From NCBI GenBank assembly GCA_031769625.1, contig JAUIMM010000601.1, forward strand, positions 4,036,501-4,100,500: a stretch of 64,000 bases of DNA, in the 5' to 3' direction. A program made the translations under genes and the position numbers. Below are positions 25,809 through 35,084 of this stretch, piece after piece; positions within the stretch are counted from its first letter, which is position 1; every line of letters starts with the position of its first letter. This DNA comes from Taudactylus pleione. Lineage: Eukaryota; Chordata; Amphibia; Anura; Myobatrachidae. Under the pieces are notes generated by a model. That model had not been told where the DNA came from and ran no database searches. It saw only the letters and a list, made by a program, of their open reading frames with translations.

Positions 25809-26633
25809 CGGTTTTCGGATCCATCCAATCTTCATGAATTACGGTTCCATATAGAATCTCACGAGACCACTCTACATTTCATGAGTCAGCAATTGCAAAG
25901 ATTTTCTGGCCAAATACATTTTTTTTTTCTGTTCTCACTTCACTATCTCCAAGTGCCTTACAAGACCCATCTGGAAAACCACCTTTGTCTGTTTCATCAG
26001 AATCTCGAATTGGTTCTACGTTCATGGCAGAAAATTCTCTTAATACTTCTCATCTCCCTTCCCAGTGTCCTTCGACCTCCCTGCTTTCTGATACCAGTGA
26101 CATCAGACACTTTACAACTTTTTCATGGCTACTGGAGCAATTGCAATGAATTCTCCCTGAAATTTTTCAGTGTTTCTAGGGTTTCTGGTGCCATGGCTGA
26201 GTTGACTACCACTCTGTCCATTCAAGTTGGAGAGAGGCATTGCAGTTTTCCATGTCCTAGACTTACTGAGGGTGAATGCCTGCAACATCATGAATTATTC
26301 CTTTGCCTCTACTGTGGTCATGAAGATCATTTTATTAAAGAGTGTGTTATTCATCCACCAAGAAATGGTAAGAAAAGTGGATGTGCCCAGGCCAATGCCG
26401 TTGGTTCTATTCATCCTTCATCACAAGTATCTGTATCCCTCAGTCCAGACAAGGAAGGGAGGCCCATCCAAGATGAGAAAAAACAAATCTGCAATTGGGG
26501 TCCAGTTACAAGAAGTTATTACCCTCATCAGGGAAGTCTAGGAAAGGTAAGCTTCTCCACTAAGGTAAAAGAGGCACGAGTTTCTAGTGGATCCGATTTC
26601 AAATCGAACAAAGTCCATTCCATATCCTGTTAG
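25797..26633 (+). pseudogene. Gypsy-A gag-like frame with zinc knuckle
   Basis: An open frame of 278 residues beginning at the LTR edge. Residues 10-36 (LHELRFHIESHETTLHFMSQ onward) look like the glutamine/histidine-rich coiled segment at the front of Gypsy gag proteins. Residues about 168-180 carry the zinc knuckle CLYCGHEDHFIKEC, a complete C-x2-C-x4-H-x4-C motif. The middle is phenylalanine- and leucine-rich and does not look like gag; other frames there are serine/proline-rich, so frameshifts are likely. The usual gag core is absent here, while a gag-like core occurs downstream at 28597-29027. Confidence 0.6.
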
Positions 26634-26734
26634 AAAAACTGTTGTGATCCAGTAAGTTCCAGAGGGACAACCAATTTGCTGTCTTCTGGTGGGAAGTCTG
26701 ACATTATTACGCCAAGAGCAATTGTGCTTCCACC

Positions 26735-26935
26735 TTCTATTTATTTATTTATTTATTTATTACCAGTTATTTATATAGCACACACATATTCCGCAGCACT
26801 TTACAGAGAATATTTTACCATTCACATCTGTCCCTGCCCCAGTGGAGCTTACAATCTATATTCCCTACCACATGCTCACGCACATACACACTATGGTCAA
26901 TTCTGTGGGGAGCTAATTAACCTACCAGTATATTT
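26735..26935 (-). mobile_element. LINE-2 type 3' tail fragment in Gypsy-A
   Basis: Starts with a (ttta)n run at 26738-26762. Then follow ttatttatatagcacacaca, ttccgcagcactttacagag and gtggagcttacaatctatat. The same order (a tattt-rich run, ttctgcagcaccttacaaag, agagcttacattctaaagga) is found at the 3' end of the LINE-2 at 44340-44640, also on the minus strand. It is therefore the tail of a LINE-2 or of a SINE sharing that tail. Confidence 0.7.
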
Positions 26936-26949
26936 TTGGAGTTCCTTCT

Positions 26950-28815
26950 ATGGAACAATTGGTTCCTACCTCTAACATTTCAAGTTTTCCACCCCAGGAA
27001 GGGGTTTCTGTTTTGAGTTGTTTACCCCAGGAGGTGGTTTCAAGTTTTGTTCCCCAGGATGGGTTTTCAAGTTTCGCACCCCAAGAAGGGGTCTCAAGTC
27101 TCAAACCCCAGGAGGGGATTATAAGTTTCACACCCCAGAAGGTGGTTGTTATTTTGAGTTTCACGCCCCAGGAGAGGGCCTTCGCTTCGAGGTTCATGCC
27201 CATGGAGGGGGCCTTCACTACGAGTTTCATGCCCCAGGAGAGGGTTTTCATTTCAAGTTTCACGCCCCAGGATGGGGCCTTCACTTCGAGTTTCATGCCC
27301 AAGAAGGGGACCTTTGATACGAGTTTCATACCCCAGGAGAAGGTTTTGAGTTTTGTACCCCAAGAGGGGGTTTTGGATCTCTCACCCCAGGAGGGAGTAT
27401 CTGGTCTTGCATCCCAAGAGGGGGTTTCACTTCCCATACTCTGGGAGGAAATGTCAAGTCAACTTCCCCAGGAAGGAGCTTTTACTCCCATACCCCAGGA
27501 AGGGGCTTCCAGTCTTGCACCCCAGATGGTGGTCTTCATTTCAAGTATTCTTCCCCAGGAGGGGATTTCAAGTGTCATACCCCAAGGGGGGGTCTCAAGT
27601 GCTATACCCCAGGAGAAGGTTCCAAGTGTCATGCTCCAAGAAGAAATTGCAAGTGCCATGCCCAAAGAGGGGGTTTCATGTGTTATTCCCCAGGATGGGG
27701 TTTCCAGTATTATACCCCAGGAGGGGATTTCAAGTGTCACACCCCAGGAGAGGGTCTTTGTTTTGAGTTCTTCACCCCAGAAGGAGATTACAAGTTTCTC
27801 ACCTCAGGATGAAGTCTCCAATTTGAGTTCTATACCCCAGGAGGGGGTCTCTAATCTCTATTCCCATGACAGGGGTTCAAGGGAGGTACCCCAATAGGGG
27901 TTTTCTGATGTTATACCTCAAGAGGGGGTTTCTAATAACATACCCCAAGAAGGGGCCTTGGATTCCACACCCCAGGAGAGGGTTTCAAGCCTTACACCCC
28001 AAGAGGAGGTTTCAAGCATCGTTCCTCCAGAGGAGGTTTCTAGTTGTATACCCCAGCAGGGGTTTTCCAGTGTTACACCCCAGGAGGGGGTTTCAAGTCT
28101 ATATCCCCGAAAGGAGGTTTCTAGTGACGTGCCTTTTTCAGTTGCTCTTTCTCCTAAAAACAGGACTAGTTTTACAGATTTCAATGACAAGCAGAATTCC
28201 TTAGGCACAAGTAAATTTTTGGGAGGTCTGACATTTGCATTTACCGGAGTGTTGGAATCCATAACTAAGAATGAGGCAAAGGCAATGATGGAAGAGTTTG
28301 GAGGCAAAGTCTTCAAAAATATCAGTAGTAAAATTAATTACTTAATCTCGGGACATGATGGTGGAGAGTCCAAGAGGAAAAAAGCAAAGAATTTTGGAAT
28401 TAAAATTATTGATGAAGAAGGCCTTCGGGTGCTAATAAATACCAGCTCCAATTTTTTTGAGTCTCCTTTGAGTTCTTCTATCAGTTTGAAGGACGAACTT
28501 CAATCAAGTTTAGTTGTATCATCTAAGCCTAGAGAATCTCTAAGTGATGTTGCCTCCAAGGGAGATTCTGCAGCTCAAGAATCATCTAATACATCGATGC
28601 CCATAGTTTTTGATGGAGAGGTGCCTCAATACACTGTGTTGCTGAAACACTTTGACACCCTAATTAGAACTGATCCGTCTTGTGGTATCACTCCAACCAA
28701 TCTTGTTAAGTTTCTCATTTTTAACTTTATTGGGAGAGCTTTGGAGTGGTCAATCCACTTTTGGAGTCCAAGGATCCAATTCTACTGGATGTGGGAGTGT
28801 TTAGTACAGCTCTGA
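26950..28815 (+). pseudogene. Coding-repeat / BRCT / gag-like fusion frame in Gypsy-A
   Basis: A single frame open over 1.86 kb apart from one TAG at 27895-27897. Order: (1) 26950 to about 28110, a 9-residue repeat around GVSSVIPQE (27-bp DNA unit, some 11-residue versions). (2) 28219-28446, a BRCT domain: LGGLTFAFTGVLES, an NEAK helix, EFGGKVFKNISSKINYLISG, then KAKNFGIKIIDEEGL. This pattern is closest, from memory, to the BRCT of RFC1, with the bacterial NAD-dependent ligase BRCT as the second choice. (3) 28597-28755, a gag-like segment with IGRALEWS, continued one frame over in 28746-29027. BRCT domains bind DNA ends or phosphopeptides; no enzyme activity is implied. The TAG sits where repeat copies have GAG/GAA, so it looks like one nonsense change. 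Host-gene capture is inference. Confidence 0.7.
26985..28115. repeat. 27-bp in-frame coding minisatellite
   Basis: Tandem copies built on ccccaggaggggtttcaagt plus a variable 7-bp linker; period mostly 27 bp with some 33-bp units, nearly always multiples of 3, so one frame reads through. Because the period is divisible by 3, other frames are also open; only one continues into the BRCT domain. Confidence 0.92.
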
Positions 28816-29027
28816 TTAAAGAATTTACTCCTGTGGATCTGTCTTTGATTTCCTTGTCCAACAAAGGTTTTAGTTTGATTTCTCCACCTTCAAATATCAA
28901 ACTCAGATGTACCACCTTACCCCCTTGTCAAGACAACACGGTTCAGGAGCCATCTGTATGGAAGAAGAAAACTTCATTCCATACTAAATATCAGCTCAAG
29001 CTTGGTAAAGCTACAAAGTCCTCATAG
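28746..29027 (+). pseudogene. Gag-like continuation after a frameshift
   Basis: NPLLESKDPILLDVGVFSTA followed by LIKEFTPVD continues the gag-like homology begun in the upstream frame at IGRALEWS. This corresponds to the G-x-A-x-x-W ... P-L-L ... F x x x F region of Gypsy gag capsids. A one-base loss around 28755-28760 explains the switch. The rest is serine- and lysine-rich and ends at 29027, before the polypurine tract. Confidence 0.6.
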
Positions 29028-29273
29028 TGAGTCTGGGAGTAGTTTTTTTAAGTTTATAGAAATTTCATTTTTTTTATGTCTTCAAAAAGATTTTTTTTTT
29101 TTAATCAAATTTTTTTGGATGTTTCAAGTAGAAATCTTTCAAAAGTTATAAAGTTTGCTCCTTGTGAAGATTCTTCAAGTTTTTGAGAAAACTTTTTATA
29201 TTCCTGGAATTTTTTCTGGAGTATTCTTGTGCATGTTTTGGGTGTCCGGTGTCCACCCTGAAAGGGGAGGTAC
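29028..29273 (+). other. Gypsy-A 3' untranslated stretch with polypurine tract
   Basis: T-rich sequence with homopolymer runs, then gaaaggggaggtac directly before the LTR. The aaaggggagg at 29261-29270 fits the primer for plus-strand synthesis. Confidence 0.75.
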
Positions 29274-30632
29274 TGTCAGGATCCGGCCTGGTATCGGCCT
29301 TTACTCACTGCTGGACTGGTGTCTTTAGGCTCTGAGGCATTCAGACATAAATGGCAGTGGTGGGTTTTGGCTGAGGATTCTCCCTGGGGTCCGGTAGGAC
29401 TTTCATGCATGCGTCATGACTCCTGTGTTGGCAGGCATGGGCGCAGCCATGTTGGTTCATCTCACCTGACCAGTTTCCTCCAATGGCAGTTCTGCTAGTG
29501 TCCAAGCTGATCTCAGGATCCAATGACCAGCTCCCTGTGGGTATTTAAGACCGACTCCTGCAACAGGAAATTGCTGTTCAACATCACTATATAACTGCAC
29601 ATAGTCCTTCCTTGTGACGACCGTCTCATGTTCTAGAGGTTATATTATTTTTCCTTGGTGTTCCTGTTTTCCTGTGCTTCCTGAGACCTCCATGTATACT
29701 ATCCTGTGTGTCTCACAGCTGCACTTCAGTGCAAGCTATCCCAGTGATTAGAAATTACAAGTTCATCCTGCATGTCTCACAGCTGCACCTCAGTGTAAGC
29801 TCTACCCCTGTGATTACAAGCTACTAGTTCATCCTGCATGTCTCACAGCTGCACCACTGTGCAAATCTGTACCTGTGTTTACAAGTTAAAAGTTTATGCT
29901 GTGTATCTCTAAGCTGTTTCACTGTGCATCCTATCCATGTGATTACAAGTTACAAGTCCACCCTGTGCATCCCCAGTGTCCCTGTGTTCAATACCAGTTA
30001 CTGGTTCATCATGTGTGTTTCAAGTCACATCCCTGAGTACAAATACACATTTCTGTGTTTAATTCTCCAGTTCTCCTGCCAGTGTCCTCAGTGTTCCTGT
30101 GTACAATATAAGTGATTGCTTCATCCTGTGTGTTTCAAGTCAAATCCCTGTGTACAAATACACGTTCCTGTGTTTAAATCTCCAAGTCAGCTGTCAGTGC
30201 GGCTGGAGCTGCACCTCTTTATAAAAATACCCTATCTGTGTATAAATCCTGTTTCCATTCCTCCGTGCTATTCTCAATGTTCTCTTTGGCAGTTATATTC
30301 AGTATATTATTCTAGTCTTCAGCCTCTCCCAGGTACCTGTCCAGAGGGCCGCAACCTGCTCACTTGGTGCAGCGAAAACCATATCCCAATTGGAGGGGGT
30401 CACTGGAGAAAACCACCAAGTGGGTTAGACTCCGTGTCTCTGGGCAGGTCTTGCCAAACCTGGGTTTGACCCCACTTGGTAGACTTAGTCCGTCACTTTC
30501 ACCATTTTCCCCTACGGATATCCAAAACCCCCGGTTTCCAACCTCATCAGAGGTAGCCCTAGTGCCCAGTTGTGAAATCGACCTAGCGTCCAGAGTACAC
30601 AATCCTGTGTACAACCTCTTGTGTCATCCCAG
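29274..30632 (+). repeat. Gypsy-A 3' LTR
   Basis: Colinear with 24628-25808 but longer, mainly because of three extra tgtctcacagctgcac-type units at about 29710-29860. The two LTRs differ at many positions, so the insertion is not recent. Confidence 0.85.
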
Positions 30633-30835
30633 AGGCATTTAGCGCACCTGGGCGTCCTGAGTATGCAAACCTGTGTATGACCGATTGTGTCATCCCGACG
30701 GCATTTAGCACCCCAGGGCGTCCTGAGTACGCAAACCTTTGTACAACTGCTTGTGTCATCCCGGCAGCATTTAGCATAACTGGGCATTTTGAGTACGCAA
30801 TCCTGTGTACTAACCGCTGGTGGTATCCCGGGGAC
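30560..30835. repeat. About 66-bp tandem repeat at LTR junction
   Basis: Four units with the shared core cctgagtacgcaaacc ... tgtcatcccggcagcattta. The last unit has ggtggtatcccggggacact. These are related to 24425-24627, which lies on the other side of Gypsy-A. Confidence 0.8.
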
Positions 30836-30879
30836 ACTGGTGAACCACAGCGTCTTCTAGCCAAGTTTTCCTGCCATCA

Positions 30880-31140
30880 AGGCAGTATCCAGCCCAAAGG
30901 CTACTACCAGCACAAAGGCCGCATTTCAACTTATAGGCCCACAGGCCTCATCCACCCCAAAGGCTGCTACTGGCCCAAAGGCCACATCTCAACTAATAGG
31001 CCCACAGGTCTCATCCAGCCCACAGGCTGCAACCGGCCCAAAGGCCGAATCTCCACTAATAGGCCCATAGGCCTCATCCAGCCCACAGGCTGCTACCGGC
31101 CCAAGGGCCACACCACAACCAATTGGCTCTAAGCCGCATT
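30880..31140. repeat. Tandem repeat in Gypsy-B LTR (cccaaaggc units)
   Basis: Four units of about 60 bp, each with ggcccacaggcctcatccag and ggcccaaaggccgcatctc variants. The same units recur at 32930-33080 in the truncated 3' LTR. Confidence 0.8.
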
Positions 31141-31254
31141 TGGAGCTAGCTCCCTCAGCCATCAAGGTAACCACCCGGCTGCATCCTGCCAAGGCATTCC
31201 AGCCCTCAAGGTTGTGCAAGACTGTTCCTTTTTGGCTACCACGGAGTCATAACA
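30965..31254 (+). repeat. End of Gypsy-B 5' LTR
   Basis: Matches 32931-33213, including ggagctagctccctcagcca and tttggctaccacggagtcat, and ends in AACA at 31254. Sequence after 31254 is element interior, while after 33213 it is flanking DNA, which identifies this as the 5' LTR end. Confidence 0.75.
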
Positions 31255-31329
31255 CTATCCCTGGTCCATAAAATTATTCACCAACTGGGTTTGACGTCGT
31301 CATTGATCCCGGCCAAAATCCGGCTCAGA

Positions 31330-32125
31330 TTCTGGCAGGCCGAATCCAGGTGTGACCCAGAAGGTGCAGAAGCTGTCACTCCATGTCGAGGAAACTCATG
31401 GTGCCACAGCTTCCACCATAGTGGAACCAAAAATGAACTTACCTGGCCGGTTTTCCGGTAACCGGAAAGATTTGTTGAACTTTAAAGAAAGCTGCAAGCT
31501 CTACTTTAAGCTCCAGCCCAGATCCTTAGGTACTAAGACCCAGCAGGTTGGCATAATTATTTCTCTGCTTCAGGGTGACCCACAAACTTGGGCCTTCGGG
31601 CTTCCTTCATTCAGTCTGACTCTGCTGACCGTGGATTAATTTTTTGCTGCTCTTGGAATACTCTACGATGACCCCCAATAAGGCAGCCTTAGCAGAAGCC
31701 GGTCTCAGATCCCTAAAACAGAAGAGTAGAGCTGTTGAAGACTACTGCATGAAGTTCCGCAAGTGAGCCATTGATTCTGGATGGAACAATCCAGCCTTGC
31801 GTAGTCAGTTCCATTGGGGTTTGTCAGATGAAATCAAGGATATCTTGGTCCAGTATCCTGCCCAAAGCTCTCTGGACGACCTAATGAGCTTGGTAATTCA
31901 TGTGGATCATCAACTCCCGGAGAGCAGGCTGGAGAAAAAATTGACATTTCAAGCCCCTCGTTCCATTATGGACAGCTCCCTCCAACTCCAATGAACCCAT
32001 GCAGCTGGGATCATTTTGCCTTCCTCCTGAGGAGAAACGTAGGAGATGGTTATTGGGTTTATGTCTTTACTGTGGAGGTAAAGGTCAACTTTGCCCTTTG
32101 AAATCGGGAAAAGGCAAGGTCTAGG
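31330..32125 (+). pseudogene. Gypsy-B gag pseudogene
   Basis: Capsid-type gag in pieces: EPKMNLPGRFSGNRKDLLNF, then GIIISLLQGDPQTWAFGLPS (31550-31610), with a stop at 31637-31639. It continues with LRSQFHWGLSDEIKDIL and SSLDDLMSLVIHVDHQLPES (31797-31925). The knuckle region reads CLYCGGKGQLCPLKSGK (about 32064): the spacing and His of the C-x2-C-x4-H-x4-C motif are lost. The family is the vertebrate Sushi/Mag-like Gypsy group that also gave rise to mammalian RTL genes. At least two stops and a frameshift make it inactive. Confidence 0.85.
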
Positions 32126-32600
32126 TGAACTTGGGGAGATTCATCTAGGCCTTGCATCCGTCTCCCTGGAAAATTCAGTTATTTTCCAAGCAATTCAGTT
32201 ACCCAGCACACACGTGTCCATTCTAGCATTTGTCAACAGTGGTGCGGCAGATAATTTTATGGACTTATAATTTTTTCAAACCCTGGGCCTGACTCTGCAG
32301 CCATTGTCCATTCTTGTGTCAGTGATTGGACTTGATGGAACCAATCTTTCAAAAGCTCAGGTGTTTTCCAGGACTCCCCCTTTGCAGCTGTCGGTGGGGG
32401 CTCTACATCATGAAGAACTTTCATTTCTGCAGTGTACTTTGGCACCGGTGGTTCTGGGATTACCCTGGTTGTAGAAGCATAACCCTGTAATCCAGTGGCA
32501 GACCGGTGAAATTCTGGAATGTGGTAATGCTTCTCCCAAAGGCCTATCTGACTGGCTACTGCTGCCTCCGCTCCATCTATTCTGGTTCCATGTCATAATC
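32126..32600 (+). pseudogene. Gypsy-B protease region
   Basis: Aspartic protease-like sequence: LAFVNSGAADNFMDL at about 32220-32268, then a TAA. The family signature is D-S-G-A; here the catalytic Asp is Asn (NSGA). Downstream LGLPWL at about 32456, followed by a TAG, is the usual end of this domain. Normally follows gag and precedes reverse transcriptase, as here. Confidence 0.8.
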
Positions 32601-32608
32601 TTGTCGAA

Positions 32609-32930
32609 GTGTTTTCCAAGAAAAGAGCCAATGTCCTGCCTCCTCATCATTCTTACGACTGTGCCATCGATTTGCTGCCAGGTGCCAGACTTCCTAAAGG
32701 CCGATTATATGCCCTGTCCATACCTGATAAAGCCATGCAGGACTGTATTCAGGAGGCTCTGGATAAAGGCTTCATCCATCCATCTAAATCCCCTGTGGGA
32801 GCGGGGTTTTGCTTTGTGGAAAAAAAAGATGGAACTCTGAGACCCTGCATTGACTTCGGGGACTGAATAAGATCACAGTCAAAAATGCATATCACTTACC
32901 ACTCATCTCTATTCTTTTCAGGCTTCATCC
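32609..32930 (+). pseudogene. Gypsy-B reverse transcriptase, N-terminal stub
   Basis: [20 protein letters not shown] and [20 protein letters not shown], then [20 protein letters not shown] and [10 protein letters not shown], match the opening of Gypsy reverse transcriptase (the P-Y-D-C-x-I-x-L-L-P-G and S-P-x-G-A-G-F segments). A frame change follows CIDFGD; NKITVKNAYHLPLIS continues in another frame. The reading stops at about 32930, where LTR-type sequence begins. The palm with the catalytic YxDD box, RNase H and integrase are missing. Confidence 0.88.
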
Positions 32931-33213
32931 AGCCCAAAGGCCGCATCTCAACTAATAGGCCCACAGGCCTCATCCAGCCCTAAGGCTGTGACCAGCCCAA
33001 AGGCCGCATCTCCACTGATAGGCCCACAGACCTCATCCATCCCACATGCTGCTATCGGCCCAAAGGCCACACCACAACCAATTGTCTCTAAACCACATTT
33101 GGAGCTAGCTCCCTCAGCCATCAATGCAACCACCTGGCTGCATCCTGCCAAGGCATTGCAGCACTCAAGGCTTTGCAAGACTGTTCCTTTTTGGCTACTA
33201 TGGAGTCGTAACA
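32931..33213 (+). repeat. Truncated Gypsy-B 3' LTR
   Basis: Joined directly to the reverse transcriptase stub, so the deletion removed the rest of pol and the start of this LTR. Ends GTAACA before the duplication CTAAT. Confidence 0.8.
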
Positions 33214-33348
33214 CTAATTGGCTGCCTGTCTGTGAGCTATGATTGGCTCGTGGCCAGCGCCACTTTCAAAATGCCCCTGGAGCTTATCTACTCTGCTGCC
33301 AGCCAGGCCCCTTATCTGTCCATGCCTGATGGCGACCCTGCAAAAGAG
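33214..33348. other. Right remnant of 14-kb hAT insertion and its duplications
   Basis: 33214-33218 is the CTAAT duplication of Gypsy-B, 33219-33340 the right end of the hAT element (ends ggcgaccctg), and 33341-33348 the CAAAAGAG duplication. Copia gag codons resume immediately. Confidence 0.88.
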
Positions 33349-33735
33349 TGTGAATCCAATTCAAAGTAAGAAATGCAATGGTAAAGATGAGTCAGACCTG
33401 AGTGTGACAGATACTGTAAATGCAGAAAAGATTGCTGGTATATTGATTCAGTTGCAACAATTAATTTCAGTCTCAATGTGGAATGGTTTACCAAGTTAGT
33501 CGCATGTGACCCTATCACAATCAAAGAGATTGGTATTCAAGTGCTTACAGCTACAAAAGTAGGAACATTTAAAGCCTGCTTGAAAGTTAGAACAAGAATT
33601 AAAGTGACAGAGATCCAAAGTATGCTTTATGTACCAGAAATGGAAGCAAATCTTATATCCATCAGTGATCTAGAACAGGGAAGTCACACTTTTCCAAATA
33701 TAACTTTTTTTCATTCTTTACAATATTAAATTCAT
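33349..33735 (+). pseudogene. Copia gag end and protease
   Basis: Frame resumes after the insertion with SKKCNGKDESDLSVTDTVNA. After a one-base shift comes the protease active-site region WYIDSVATINF (about 33432-33465): the family motif is D-S-G-A-T, so Gly has become Val. EWFTKLVACDPITIK and QVLTATKVGTFKACLKVRTR and LYVPEMEANLISISDLEQ follow, the conserved segment between protease and integrase. Ends at 33727. Confidence 0.85.
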
Positions 33736-34942
33736 ATCATTGCTTACATATTTAATGTTTTTTTATGTACATGCATGAGAGTGTGGGGATACAGATGATC
33801 CACCACTGTATATACTGCAAAACAGCACTTGATAATAACAAACAATAATCAGGAGCCATATTACTCCCGATTATGACCCATTGTATCTAAATAAACACAA
33901 TACTATAAGTACTGGTCTCACACAGTCTCGATTTGCAATTATTATATTACCTGTGGTAGTGCTGATTTACATGTTGAGTGCAGATCTTTCTATATATATA
34001 TATATATATATATATAGCTTGATTATTTAGGGAGGGGTACCCTAATTGGACCCTGCAGCTCTGCTAAATTATTAAACATCACCCATAACCAGCATAGCAC
34101 AGATTCCAAAAAATATTCTCTATAATACTATTTTACACTTTATTACTCCTGTACCCACAGCCCAGGGGTGCAGGAAACCCTGGGCTTCAGACCATGCCTG
34201 GAGTTTCAGGAGAGGGGGGACCCCTATTTTGAGGGGTCCCCAACTCCCCTGAGATCCCCAGCTTGGCTAGACCGGCATGGGGAGAGAATGTCTTGTCCAT
34301 GGAGACCCAGTAATAGGGTCTCCTGGCTGTGGCATTACACCCTGGTCGGTTTGGGTACAATGCTGGTTTTAAATATAGGGGGACCCCTGTGCAATTTCCC
34401 CCCCCCCCTATATTTAAAACCAGCACTGGCATTGCAGCCAGGTGCTGCTTCCTAAATTATGGGGCACCCTACTTCTTTTGTTCCCTGTCATTTTTGGAAC
34501 CTTGACTGGCTGACCTGTCCAGGGCTAGTAATGGCTTTTGGGGGGAGGACCCTACATAATTTTTTAAAAATAAAAACACTATACATTAACTACACATGCA
34601 GAAACATACACTAATCACACTGATCGGTGTATGTTTCTGGCAAATTCACAGCTCAGGAGGGTGAGTGTTTAAAACTTCAATTTCTCTTAGAGTTTGCTGT
34701 AATCTTACCCGAGAATGATATCTCAAATCTTAGTTAATTGCAAACTGCACCTTTTTCATGAAAAGTACTTCCAAGTTTGCCCAATGGTGAGAAGATTCGA
34801 GTTTGCGATTACGCGTGAGATTAAAGACCTATCTCCGAAACTAACCAGAGTTTGCCCTTAGTAAATTTGTGAGATGAAAAACATGCCTAAACTCAACCGA
34901 GATTGCAATCTCGACCAAACTCGAATCTTGGTAAATTTACCC
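33736..34942. mobile_element. Copy of the aaatttaccc palindromic element family, in Copia pol
   Basis: Its right end, cgaatcttggtaaatttacc (34923-34942), and interior (cctggtcggtttgggtacaa, tatatttaaaaccagcactg, gtatgtttctggcaaattca) match the element at 54626-56481. The left end is not clear and may be truncated. Copia integrase sequence resumes after it. Contains an (at)n run at about 33993-34016. Confidence 0.65.
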
Positions 34943-35084
34943 GAAGATGTCAGCAATTGTATATCTTTGATACATAGCATTGTGATGCAATGATGACAAC
35001 TGTATCACAGTCATTGGAAATTTGGCATTGAAGATTTGGTTACCTTGGATAGTGAGTGATGCACAGAAATCCGTATCTGAGAGC

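Larger units (their letters stand above)
24628..30632 (+). mobile_element. Inner Ty3/Gypsy-like retrotransposon (Gypsy-A), non-autonomous
   Basis: LTRs beginning TGTCAGGATCCGGCCTGG start at 24628 and 29274 in direct orientation and are colinear to 25808 and 30632. A polypurine tract, aaaggggagg (29261-29270), lies just before the second LTR, fixing the plus orientation. Between the LTRs are a gag-like frame with a zinc knuckle, a LINE-2 tail fragment, and a frame that fuses a coding repeat, a BRCT domain and a gag-like segment. No protease, reverse transcriptase or integrase was recognised. The exact 3' limit is unclear because the LTR end runs into similar tandem repeats; no target duplication was found. 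Confidence 0.82.
23892..33213 (+). mobile_element. Outer Ty3/Gypsy retrotransposon (Gypsy-B), disrupted and deleted
   Basis: Begins TGTCAC, ends ACA and is flanked by CTAAT, as expected for a Gypsy element. The 5' LTR appears to run from 23892 to 31254 but is broken by a hAT MITE (24150-24305) and by Gypsy-A (24628 to about 30632). The internal region (31255 to about 32930) carries gag, protease and the first part of reverse transcriptase. The 3' LTR keeps only its last 280 bp or so (about 32931-33213), which matches about 30965-31254. An internal deletion removed most of pol and the front of the 3' LTR. The alternative, recombination between two related elements, cannot be ruled out by eye. 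Confidence 0.75.
19089..33340. mobile_element. hAT-ended insertion of 14,252 bp in Copia zinc-knuckle region
   Basis: Left end cagggctgccatcaga and right end cctgatggcgaccctg form imperfect hAT-type terminal inverted repeats, flanked by the exact duplication CAAAAGAG. The element's own sequence seems to be 19089-19260, 23576-23886 and 33219-33340. The rest is an internal minisatellite (19261-23575) and a nested Gypsy element (23892-33213). No transposase was seen, so it was mobilised in trans. The original insertion must have been much smaller; the present size reflects minisatellite growth and later insertions. Confidence 0.9.

Noticed and set aside
27018..28316. Overlapping plus- and minus-strand frames across the 27-bp repeat (RGFQV and ETPSWG repeat peptides)
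   Set aside because: The repeat length is divisible by 3, so several frames stay open. Only the frame that continues into the BRCT and gag-like segments is supported.
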